Part shown: positions 1 to 12,500 of the stretch, one piece after another
Numbering within the stretch: the stretch's first letter is position 1
Layout: each line of letters starts with the position of its first letter
Source of the DNA: Lucinisca nassula
Lineage: Eukaryota; Mollusca; Bivalvia; Lucinida; Lucinidae
Direction of reading: 5' to 3'
DNA: 64,000 nucleotides
Assembly: GCA_963580285.1 (NCBI GenBank)
Contig: OY757012.1
Span: 167,264,652 to 167,328,651, forward strand
Made by a program: the position numbers and the translations under genes
The notes under the pieces: generated by a model
Told to the model about the DNA's origin: nothing
The model's database searches: none
The model's input: only the letters and a program-made list of their open reading frames with translations

Positions 1-395
1 AAATTGTGTTCCATAGCCACTGCCAGTCAGAATGTCTCATCCTGGTGGCCTTTAAAAATGCCAGAGGTAGGGCAAAAGGCAGGCAAACCTTGGCGTCTTT
101 GGCGTTGGCTCATCTGGGTGTTACTGGCATCACTGGTAGGCAGTTTAGTTGTTAATCATACAGTTCCCTTTAAAGCCACATGTTCACGTATCTTGGCCCT
201 CACAATACAGTGAAATCCCGGTACCAACGACAATGTGTACGTGATCCGAATTCTGCATGGGGCAGAAGTCTACAATTTTGTGTTTTGAATTTATACCAGG
301 CTCAAAGTTGACAGATTGGATGAAAGGATATACATAGTAAATTGTTATCAAAGCAAAATGAATCTTAATCAAATCTTGTACACTTGTGTTTGCAG
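1..395. other. TALPID3 intron, no recognisable element
   Basis: Unique-looking AT-rich sequence upstream of the first supported exon. Short open frames occur but have no splice context or family signature. No repeat family of this window is recognised here. Confidence 0.5.
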
Positions 396-509
396 CCGTA
401 AAGAGTTAATTCCAACAGGCTCACAAAGTTGTAACAGTGTTGAAAATGCTTCAACATTGAGTGCCTTCTGGGATGTGTCACTGCCAAACATTTTGAAGGC
501 TTGTATACT
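396..509 (+). CDS. TALPID3: TALPID3 exon 1 of window (114 nt)
   Basis: Acceptor is TGTGTTTGCAG at 385-395 and donor is CT|GTAATG at 510. The frame enters with one base and leaves with two (CT), which join the first C of the next exon to make Leu. Translation contains RKELIPTGSQSC and AFWDVSLPNILKACI. It has no family motif of its own that I can name; support is the open frame, good splice signals and exact phase match to the next exon. The intron is invaded 16 bp after the exon by MITE I1. Confidence 0.68.
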
Positions 510-3500
510 GTAATGATCTTAAGTACACCACAACCTCGTTATAATACGGTTCATTATAACACAATTTTGGATATAACACGGTTTCAAGATGGACCCCAAA
601 ATTGTATAGATTATATAGAAAAATGACCATAAATGGTCATTTTTCTATATATTCTATACATTTTTGTTTGGATATAACACGGTTGTTTAACTAACACTGT
701 TCCTGATTTGGATCCCACCAATAGTGTTAACTTATAAAGAGGTTGTGGTGTATTGGGACAGATAGGCCTGAGCAAACAGTCCAGATCAGGACCAGTCTGA
801 TCAGGGTCTACACTGAAACAAATTTCTTTAAATTTTCAGAGAAATACAGCTCGTTCTCAACTTGTCCTGGTGTCTTTTTATGATAAAATTTTAATTTACA
901 GCTTGTTCTCAGGGTTCTGAACTTTTGGATTTTTACGATAATTGTGATTTGAAAATATATGTTGTTTCTTCTGCAGCTCCAACAAGGAGAAAGCTAGGAT
1001 ACAGAAACTGGTGGATGCTAGCATAGCAAAACTAAGAAGAGAAGTGGAGGTAATGTAACACAAATCATTTGGGCCCCGTCAAGCGATTTTGGTACTTATC
1101 GCTTATGCGAGCAGCGAAGGTTCAGGCGAGCCTGCGCATCTGCGCAGTCTCACCAGAACCTTCGCTGCTTGCTCATACTAGCAGTGAATCAAGAGGAACC
1201 TTCAGACAGAAAGCCATATCCCTGGCCCCTCTGAATGGCTGGGCATGCGCAGTTAAAATTTGTCATGACGGAATGCTCGAAGACCCAAATTCGCTTGGCG
1301 GAGCTCATTTAAGAAACAGATCTGCTCTACCAGTGAATTGTTGAGTAATAAATCACAGTTTGAAGGTCCGCTTTAAAGTAGATCAACTCACATAGCGAAT
1401 GGTTTGTCTACTTACAACAGCCCAACAAATTTCAACAATTCGCATTCTAGAGCTGATCTACGAGGGTAGGCTGGAAAGTTCTGAGCCTGACCAAGATGCA
1501 GGCATCAAATAGCCATGAAATTTTGTATTCATTAAATCCAAACCTTTATTACTTGATTTGACTCAAATGAGTTCAAGTTTACCTGCAATAACGTAGAAAT
1601 TCTATACTTTGAAAATTGATACTAGCACGTTTTTGAGAAAATGGACAAAATCTGGCATCGTGGTGTTATCAAGTACCTCCATAAAAAGGGGTTAGCTCCT
1701 AAGGACATTCATGCCAATATGGTTGCTACATTAGGCGATGATGCTCCTTCGTATGCAACCGTGAAAAGGTGGGCTGCAAATTTTAAGATGGGCAAGGACA
1801 GCCTTGAAGATGATGACCAGTGTGGACGACCCACAACGGCAACAACTGAGGAAACCATCAGCCAAGTGCACAGGGCCGTGATGGATGACAGGCGTTTAAT
1901 TGTGAATCAGTTAGCTAACACTGTTGGCATCTCCCGTGAACGAGTAGAGAACATTCTACACAGTGAATTAGGAATATCAAAGGTTTCCGCCAGATGGGTG
2001 CCACAGCTTTTGATGCCTGACCAAAAGTTGACCAGACTGAACCTGTCACAAGCCAACTTGGCTATTTTTGAAGCAGACCCAGATGCTTTTCTTGACCGTT
2101 TTTCACTCAGGATGAGTGTTGGGTTCATCACTATGAGCCAGAAACCAAAAGACAATCCATGCAATGGAAGCACCCTGGCTCACCCCCTCCAAAGAAGGCA
2201 AAGGTCGTCTCCTCTGCAGGGAAGGTGATGGCATCAGTGTTCTGGGATGCCAAGGGTATAATATTCATAGATTACCTTCAAAAGGGCAGAACAATTAATG
2301 GGGAGTATTATGCAGATCTGGTAAAACAATTGCGAAAAGCAATTAATGCTAAACGACCCGGAAAATTGACAAAAGGGGTCTTGTTCCATCAGGACAATGC
2401 GCCTGCTCATAAATCAGTTGTCGCAATGGCTGCTGTGCATGACTGTGGCTTCACACTTGTCGATCACCCTCCGTATTCACCTGATCTAGCTCCATCAGAT
2501 TATTTCCTGTTTCCAAACATGAAAAAGCACTTGGCTGGGTAGCATTATCGGTCAGACGAGGAGGTGATAGCTGCTGTGTAGGAGTTTTTCAGGGACCAAG
2601 ATGAGACCTTCTATACCACTGGGATCCAAGGACTCCAGCATTGCTGGAGGAAGTGTGTGGACAGGAAGGGAGACTATGTTGAAAAATAAGGCACTTTCAG
2701 CATGGACAAACCATTGGATCTTGGTCAGGCTCAGAACTTTTCAGCCTACCCTCATAGTTTGAATGCAACACACATTAATTTTGTTGTTTCTTTTAGATTG
2801 TCTAAACTCAAGCCATTGTTACATGAAATCCTTCCAACACTGTTGACTGTAACACATGCATTTAACCCTTATCCTGCTGAATAAATTGATTTAGTCACAC
2901 CCATTGCATGACCACAACCAATCAAATTACTTGATATACTTTATTCATTCAGTTCACAAACTGCATGGCAAACAGTGTAGATCCTGATCCTTCAGAAGCC
3001 ATCTGATCTGGATCTACACTGTTTGCAAAAGTAGAGTTTTTTTTGTGAACAGCAGGATAAGGGTTAAGACCTTTTGTAATATCATTAGACATTACGAAAA
3101 CACGCCTATACAAATACATTGTAAACTTTACCGCTGAAAAATTGAAAATTTTAAGATGACAAACTTTGATATTTTTCTTATTTCTGCTCAAAATATGGAT
3201 TGTGTGTACTCGTTAGAACCGCCTTGTCGAGGCGATTCTAACGAGTACCCACAATCTATATTTCAGAGCAGAAATAAGAAAAATAAGGTTCATCACCAAA
3301 TGGAATCTTCCTCCTTATATATGGTAGGAGTCCATTTCAAAATTTAGGGGTGTCAGGTTGTGTTTTCTTCAAAATTTGTTTGGGAAATGGCTTAACTTTT
3401 TGCAAACAGTGTAGGCCCTGATCAGATCTGGGCCTGGACTGTTTGCCAGGGTAACCATTTTGGGGTTTCCAGTACAAAATGGGTTAAAGGATAATTTTTC

Positions 3501-6500
3501 TCTATTTCTTGGTAGAAACATATACTACTCAAAGTTTGATAGGGATCACTTTTTATATACAAAATTTTGTACTGAAAATTTAACATTTCTTGACAGAATT
3601 TGTACTAGGTATATTGATAAATATCTTAAGCAGAAACTCGTGTGCAGTTCAGTACTCATAAAAGTACACACTTCTCACACTTCGCAAATGAATTCATGCA
3701 CCCCCAAAATCTTGCGTAGCACTGCTTTCCAACAGACCAATCAAACTTGTCAGTGTTCGTTTACCAAGCGTAAAAAAGGACTTCATTTGATTTGTGAAAC
3801 ACTAAAAAGCCTAGGGGACAATTAAGAAACCGTCTGAGCCCCGAAGAAATGAATCGTGGCGTCGGAATGTTTGAATCTGGCGTCTCTCAACGTCGTGTTG
3901 CTGGGATTCTGAATGTGTCTCAGAGCGTGGTTTCCCGAATGTGGAGTCAGCATCTTACCCTCGGAAATCCTTCACACAGACACGGCGGGGTCGAGAAAGG
4001 GCTACAACTCAACGTCAGGGCCGTTTCTTATTGATTCAGTCTCGACGTCAACGGTTCCTGAACGCTACGCGTTTGCATAACGAGCTTAGGAACGGAACTG
4101 GAGTATGAATTTCTACACAAACTGTCAGAAACGGGCTCCACGAGTTCGGACTTAATGCCACGAGGCCTGCTGTACATGTTCCATTAACGAGACAGCACGT
4201 GCTAGACCGGTAGGACTTTGACAGAACTCACGTCAGGTGGACGGTTTGTGACTTGACGCCAGTACTGTTTACTGAGGAGTCCAGCTTCTGTCTAGACTTC
4301 ACTTATAAACGTCAATTAGTGCGGCGAATGTCTAAAGAGCGATTCGATGACTTAAATGTGGCAGAGCATGATCACTATGGAAAGGGGTCAGTCATGGTTT
4401 GGGCTGGGATAAGCGTGAACGGTAAAACTGACTTGTACGTCGTTGAAAACGGAACGTTAATGGCAGTGAGGTACTGTAATGATATTCTTGATGTGTTTGT
4501 GAGACCATATGCAGATGCTATTGGCCCGGACTTTATTCTGATGGGCGATAATGCCCGTCCCAACCGTGCCAACGTCACTTATTCCTATCTGGAACGTGAG
4601 GCAATCGTTCGTATGGACTGGCCTGCTCGGTCGCCGGACTTAAATCCGATTGAGCATGCGCGGGACATGCTACAGGGTGCTGTTTCAGCTCGACCTGTGC
4701 ATCCGAGGACTTTACAGGAGCTCAAAGATGCATTGGTTGCTGGATGAAAGCTGATTCCACAAAACCGGATACAGACTCGGATTACGAGCATGTTCAGGCG
4801 ATGTCGTACTGTAATTGACGCCCGTGGACGCCATACACGTTATTAGGCACGTTTGTCTAAACAAATTTGGAAATTTGTGAAAAATCAGTTGTCCAAATCA
4901 CTTCGTGTTCCGGCAAATTTTTGGGGTGCCAAGACGGTTGTTGTTGTCACGCTTGAATGGAGTACCAGTTGACAAAATTAATCACTATGTTTTGTGAAGG
5001 ATACTTTTTCTATCATAATGTATCGAATTTGGATTCAAGTGATTAATTCATCCAAAACTTATTTTGCATTAAAAAAGTGATCCCTATCAAACTTTGAGTA
5101 GTATATGTTGTGGATATTTGTTGGAACCTTGTCTCTGCATAGCTCCAGATAAGAAGTAACAATGATCATTAAAGGATATTTTTCCCTATTATATCTTGGT
5201 TTAAAATTACATTGTGGGAACGCGTTAGAATTGAGGGGATTCTAAGAAGTACCAACAACGTATGTTTAATGGAGAAATAAGAAAGTTGCCCCCCAAATTA
5301 TCCTCCGTACTCCAACGGCTGGAAAATAATCCTCACCAAGAGGAGTAAAAAAATTTCCCATTACAAGTAATAATAATAATAATCGACCTTTTTAGCTCAC
5401 CTGAGCCGAAGGCTCAAGGTGAGCTATTGTGATCGGTCAATGTCCGTCGTGTGTCGTGCGTTGTGCGTCGTGCGTCTGTCAACAATTTACTTAAATGACA
5501 TCTCCTCCTAAACCAGTGAATGGATTTTGATATAATTTCACAGGAATGTTGCTTGAGTGACCCTCCTTCAAAATTACCTAAATCGTTCCGCTCCATTAAA
5601 CAAAATGGCCGCCAGAGCTAAAAATAGAAAAACCTTTAAATGACATCTCTTCCTAGGCAAATGGCCCGATTTGGAAATAATTTCACAGGAACGTTCCTTG
5701 AGTGACCCTCTTTCAAAATTGCCTAAATCGTATCGCTCCGTTAAACAAAATGGCCGCCAGAGCTAAAAATAGAAAAACCTTTAAATGACATCTTCTTCTA
5801 GGCAAATGGCTCGATTTGAAAATAACTTCACAGGAATGTTCCTTGAGTGACCCTCTTTCAAAATTGCCTAAATCGTTCCGCTCCGTTAAACAAAATGGCC
5901 GCCAGAGCTAAAAATAGAAAAACCTTTAAATGACATCTCCTCCTAAGCAAATGGCCCAATTTGAAAATAATTTCACAGGAACGTTCCTTGAGTGAGCCTC
6001 TTTCAAAATTGCCTTAATCATTCTGCTCCGTTAAACAAAATGGCCGCCAGAGCCAAAAAAACGAAAAACCTTTAAATGACATCTCCTCCTAGACAAATGG
6101 CCCGATTTGAAAATAATTTCACAGGAATGTTGCTTGAGTGACCCTCATTCAAAATTACCTAAATCGTTTCGCATCGTTAAACAAAATGGCCACCAGAGCT
6201 AAAAATAGAAAAACCTTTAAATGACATCTCTTCCTAGGCAAGTGGCCCGATTTGAAAATAATTTCACAGGAACGTTCCTTGAGTGAGCCTCTTTCAAAAT
6301 TGCCTAAATCGTTCCGCTCAGTTAAACAAAATGGCCGCCAGAGCTAAAAATAGAAAAACCTTTAAATGACATCTTCTTCTAGGCAAATGGCTCGATTTGA
6401 AAATAACTTCACAGGAATGTTCCTTGAGTGACCCTTTTTCAAAATTGCCTAAATCGTTCTGCTCCGTTAAACAAAATGGCCGCCAGAGCTAAAAATAGAA

Positions 6501-9500
6501 AACCTTTAAATGACATCTCCTCCTAGGCAAATGGCCCAATTTGAAAATAATTTCACAGGAAAGTTCCTTGAGTGAGCCTCTTTCAAAATTGCCTTAATCA
6601 TTCTGCTCCGTTAAACAAAATGGCCGCCAGAGCCAAAAATAGAAAAACCTTTAAATGACATCTCCTCCTAGGCAAATGGCCCGATTTGAAAATAATTTCA
6701 CAGGAATGTTGCTTGAGTGACCCTCTTTCAAAATTACCTAAATCGTTCCGCTCCGTTAAACAAAATGGCCACCAGAGCTAAAAATAGAAAAACCTTTAAA
6801 TGACATCTCTTCCTAGGCAAATGGCCCGATTTGAAAATAATTTCACAGGAACGTTCCTTGAGTGACCCTCTTTCAAAATTGCCTAAATCGTTCTGCTCCG
6901 TTTTACAAAATGGCCGCCAGAGCTAAAAATAAAAAAACCTTTAAATGACATCTTCTTCTAGGCAAATGGCTCGATTTGAAAATAACTTCACAGGAATGTT
7001 CCTTGAGTGACCCTCTTTCAAAATTGCCTAAATCGTTCCGCTCCATTAAACAAAATGGCCGCCAGAGCTAAAAATAGAAAATCCTTTAAATGACATCTCC
7101 TCCTAGGTAAATGGCCCAATTTGAAAATAATTTCACAGGAACGTTCCTTGAAAAGCCCCTTTCAAAATTGCCTTAATCATTCTGTTCTGTTAAACAAAAT
7201 GGCCACCAGAGCCAAAAATAGAAAAACCTTTAAATGACATCTCCTCCTAGACAAATGGCCCGATTTGAAAATAATTTCACAGGAATGTTGCTTGAGTGAC
7301 CCTCTTTCAAAATTACCTAAATCGTTCCGCTCCGTTAAACAAAATGGCCGCCAGAGCTAAAAATAGAAAAACCTTTAAATGACATCTCTTCCTAGGCAAA
7401 TGGCCCGATTTGAAAATAATTTCACAGGAACGTTCCTTGAGTGACCCTCTTTCAAAATTGCCTAAATCGTTCCGCTCCGATAAACAAAATGGCCGCCAGA
7501 GCTAAAATAGAAAAACCTTTAAATGACATCTTCTTCTAGGCAAATGGCTTGATTTGAAAATAATTTCACAGGAATGTTCCTTGAGTGACCCTCTTTCAAA
7601 ATTGCCTAGATCGTTCCGCTCTGTTAAACAAAATGGCCGCCAGAGCTAAAAATAGAAAAACCTTTAAATGACATCTCCTCCTAGGCAAATGGCTCGATTT
7701 GAAAATAATTTCACAGGAACGTTCCTTGAGTGAGCCTCTTTCAAAATTGCCTTAATCATTCTGCTCCATTAAACAAAATGGCCACCAGAGCCAAAAATAG
7801 AAAAACCTTTAAATGACATCTCCTCCTAGGCAAATGGCCCGATTTGAAAATAACATCACAGGAATGTTCCTTGAGTGACCCTCTTTCAAAATTACCTAAA
7901 TCGCTCCGATAAACAAAATGGCCGCCAGAGCTAAAAATAGAAAAACCTTTAAATGACATCTTCTTCTAGGCAAATGGCTCGATTTGAAAATAACTTCACA
8001 GGAATGTTACTTGAGTGACCCTCTTTCAAAATTGCCTAGATTGTTCCGCTCTGTTAAACAAAATGGCCGCCAGAGCTAAAAATAGAAAAACCTTTAAATG
8101 ACATCTCCTCCTAGGCAAATGGCTCAATTTGAAAATAATTTCACAGGAACGTTCCTTGAGTGAGCCTCTTTCAAAATTGCCTTAATCATTCTGCTCCGTT
8201 AAACAAAATGGCTGCCAGAGCCAAAAATAGAAAAACCTTTAAATGACATCTCCTCCTAGGCAAATGGCCCGATTTGAAAATAATTTCACAGGAATGTTGC
8301 TTGAGTGACCCTCTTTCAAAATTGCCTAAATCGTTCCGCTCCGTTAAACAAAATGGCCACCAGAGATAAAAATAGAAAAACCTTCAAATGACATCTCCTC
8401 CTATGCAAATGGCCCGATTTGAAAATAACTTCACAGGAATGTTCCTTGAGTGACCCTCTTTCAAAATTGCCTAAATTGTTCCACTCTGTTAAACAAAATG
8501 GCCACCAGAGCTAAAAATAGAAAAACATTTAAATGACATCTCCTCCAAGGCAAATGGCACGATTAGGAAATAATTTCACAGGAACGTTCGTCGAGTGACC
8601 CTTTTTCAAAATTGTCTAAATCGTTTCGCTCGTTAAACAAAATGGCCACCAGAGCTAAATATAGAAAAACCTTTAAATGACATCTTCTCCTAGGCAAAGA
8701 GCCCGATTTGAAAATAATTTCACAGGAATGTACCTTGAGTGACCCTCTTTCAAAATTGCCTAAACTGTTCCGCTCTGTTAAACAAAATGGACACCAGAGC
8801 TAAAAACAGAAAAACCTTCAAATTCCACTACAATGAAAAATAACCTCCAAAGAAAAATCTTTGGTCCACATCTCCTTAAAGCAGTGAATCCTTCATTTCC
8901 ATAAGCTTTGAAACATCTTGGATTCAGGTGAGCGATTCAGGGCCATCATGGCCCTCTTGTTTATAGAGGGTAACACATTTAGTAAACTAGTACTAATCTG
9001 CCATGTGGCCCTCTTTTCCTGGGTAGAAATCAGTACTACACAATGTGGATAAAGTCTCTTGCTCAAGGAAACAACACTTGCGGCTCGTGGGGATCGAACC
9101 CGGTACCTCTCGATCTCGAGTCCGATACTTTACCACTGCACCACAGCGCTCCACTGTAAACATTTTGGAGGACAAGTAAAATGTTTGTCTAGTCCCTACA
9201 AAGTTTACCAAAATCTACATACTCTTGGACATGCAGGACAAGTGAAATTTTTAAGAATTTTCCAGCCATACCTAACATGTATCTGCACCTATTGTATGAG
9301 TATGTTATTCTAATATTCTTAATCTGAACTTTTCTGTCATAATCAAGCTTATTTTGATGTTTATCAGAGAGAAGTTACAGATGACCTGGTGCTTGCTGAG
9401 ATGAAGAAACAAAAGGAAACGGCTGTCCCTGGGGCAATGAAAGTCCCCGCCCCTGCTCCTGCTAAACCAGTTCCCAAGTATGGGTTGCGTGGCAGGCTTG

Positions 9501-12500
9501 CAGAACCTAAGGCTGAGCCAAAGAAGCCTGCTATTAAGAGACCTGGTGTAGCTGGGAAGGAAAATCTGCCACAGAAAACCAAACCAGTGGCTAAGGTGAG
9601 GCCATGGTGTTACTTCACATCATATTAACAAGTACATGTGATAAATACTCTTGCACACCTAACTTTATATAGTGAAAAGTTTGGTTTACAAGGAGGGTAA
9701 ATGTCATTGTTGTAATTTTTTGTCAAAAAAATAGATTGTGGGTACTCCTAGATTGTGTTGGACAAGTACTTTTCCAATTTTAGAGTTGTCTTTGTCTGCT
9801 TATTTTAATTTTTGAAAGTTGTAACAAAAAAAAAACCTATATTGTTATCAAACATTGTTGTGGTATGTGATCTGGACCTATATCATTTGACAATGTCAGG
9901 TTTATAGACTCAAGGTACATTTACATTAGCCCATTCTTACCTGGAAGCTCGTGAAGAGACATAGGCAAACAGTGCTTTCTTTCTTTCTTTCTTCCGGTTT
10001 CGCCTTAAGCACAGGAGGGGACACAGACAGTGTATATTACATACACACCAGTTTTGCAGGATGAAAGCCTACACATTAATCATTTAATTACGGTAGTGTT
10101 GTTTAACCAGCACAGGGGGTGGTTCTCCCTGTGCTGACCAAGATCACAGGACATTGACATTAAATTAGTGAAACATATCCAGATGGCCTAAGCGCTTGTT
10201 TACTCTCATCAAGCACTGCTTGCATATTATAGTAAAAGTGGATTGATGCCACTCAGAGGACTCTTTTAGGTTTTTTGATGAAGCGTCTGTGCCCATATCA
10301 GACAACACATAGTGTGGCATCTCATCAGGGTCTGTGCTTTTTGCTAACAGAATTTACCATCAAAAATAGAATATAGACGAAAAACCCTTAGACACGTGAC
10401 AAATGGATTTGTCCAAAATATAATGGTGGAAGAGTTCATCAGTATACAGTGATTAAAGGTCTCCGGACGTTAGCCCCCCAGGACGTTTGCCCCCCAATGA
10501 CTTAATCTAAAAATGGACATTTGCCCCCCCCCCCCCCCCCAGTTGAAAATGCAACCCGGACATTTGCCCCCAGAGCTTATTTTTGGTATGGACATCTGCC
10601 CCCCAGTGCTTATTTTACAGGTGGACAATTGCCCCCCACTGCTTATTTCAGAAAGGGACATTTGCCCCCCAACCTGGCTAGACAAAGATATTCATTACAC
10701 AGACTTGTATATAGCTACATAATTTACATGATAACATTTTGGTTAAAGTTTTACAGCCCATTCAAGATCATTTCAATTTCTTCAAGAATTAACCATCTGT
10801 GTATCCAGTGTAAAAACCACTTGAGTATAGGCGTCTGACACTGGACCCTCAGTGAGGCACAAACTCAATATATGGTTCTGTACCTGACTTGCTTAACCCT
10901 TATCCTGCTGAATAAATTAAGCATCTACAATTGTTGACTATTAACCATCACATTCTTGGTATATTTTTGTAACTTAACACACTGCATGATAAAGAGTATA
11001 GATCCCCACCAGATATGGCATCTGATTGGGATCCATACTGCTTTTTAACGTAGGGGTTGTCCATAACAGCAGGTTATTATGGGATTCATATTTATATAGA
11101 TGGAGTAATCTATTGCTTAACATTTTGTATTTCTGATGATAATACACCAATAAATACATTGTTTTCCTCCTTTGTGTTGGCCCTGGTCTATCTGGGGGGC
11201 AAATGTCCCTTTCTGAAATAAGCAGTGGGGGGCAAATGTCCACCTGTAAAATAAGCACTGGGGGGGCAGATGTCCATACCAAAAATAAGGGGGGGGGGGG
11301 GGGGGGGGGCAAATGTCCGGGTCCCATTTTCAACTGGGATTAATTCATTTGGGGGCATATGTCCTGGGGGGCAAATGTCCTGGAATCTTGATTAAAATAC
11401 CCAGCTCATATAAGCCAGCTCCTAAGCGAATAAGCTGCTTGTGTACTGCTAGATGTGGCATGTCTGTGCTTAAATGCTTTCCTGTCAGAGTCTTTGGTAC
11501 TCCCAGACATGTAGAAAAGATCTTGAGGTAGCTTCATGCAAGAAGTCTTTTGTCTAGCCCTATTATTAGTTGGCTTTGCTCTGCATTTTACCACAAAAAA
11601 AATAATAATAATAATAATTGGGCACCTTGAGAACTTGCTGTAATTCTCCTAACATTTTGACAAATTGTTTCAGGATCCAGAAAGGGGTAAAAAAAAAGTG
11701 CAGATGGTATGGCAAACAGTGTAGACCCTGATCAGACTGCTCCTTCAGGAGCAGTCTGATCTGGGTCTGCACTGTTTGCTTTGGCCGATCTGTCCCATAC
11801 TTAGGATCATTATGGTTTTTGTTTGTTTGATTTAAGGTTTAACGTCCCTGTCACCACTGTAAAGGTCATTTTGGAGACGTTGCTTCCAATTTTGTGGGAC
11901 TTTTACCCGACATGGAGATGAAATGACATCTCAAGCCCTGCCGCCCAATGAAACTAATAGGGTTTATAAGTATGGACGGGCCGACTCGCACCACTTTGCC
12001 TGGGCGGATCATAATGGTAAGTACATAAATGCTGAGGGCACTTGTCTAATGTTTTGGCTGATATGTATTGTAGAAAGCCAAGTCTATGTTTGAAAATGAG
12101 GAGTACATGACTCGGATCTATGGTAAGGCCTCCTACCAGAAAGGAAGAACAACAGTGAAGGACCCCTACCTCCACTATCAGAATGTACCTAAACACAAGG
12201 CAGAACGACCACAAGGGACAGTGGAAGCTAAAGGTGGGTTTACAAAATGATAGATCATACAATAACCCTTAAACCACCATTCCCCGCCGTAACATGCTAC
12301 ACCACAACCTCTTTATAACACTATTAATGGGGTCCAAAGCAGAAACCGTGTTAGTTAAACAACCCTGTTATAGCCAAACAGAAAAAAAAAAATTTAACCA
12401 GCCCCGATAGCTCAGTTGGTAGAGTGTCCGCTCCAGGGAACAGGAGGTCATGGGTTCGATCCCGGGCCGCGACATACCAAAGTCGTTAAAATTGGTACTA

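Noticed and set aside
4..213. 69-aa open frame with hydrophobic end (WLIWVLLASLVGSLVV)
   Set aside because: No splice sites consistent with TALPID3 phase, and no family recognised.
1069..1344. 91-aa open frame after exon 2
   Set aside because: Lies almost entirely in MITE L1, whose second copy has differences that do not preserve coding.
12397..12475. Functional tRNA gene (also at 15424, 23440, 46925 and 9060)
   Set aside because: A and B boxes are present but the cloverleaf stems fail and SINE bodies with CAAA or GTTAAA tails follow.
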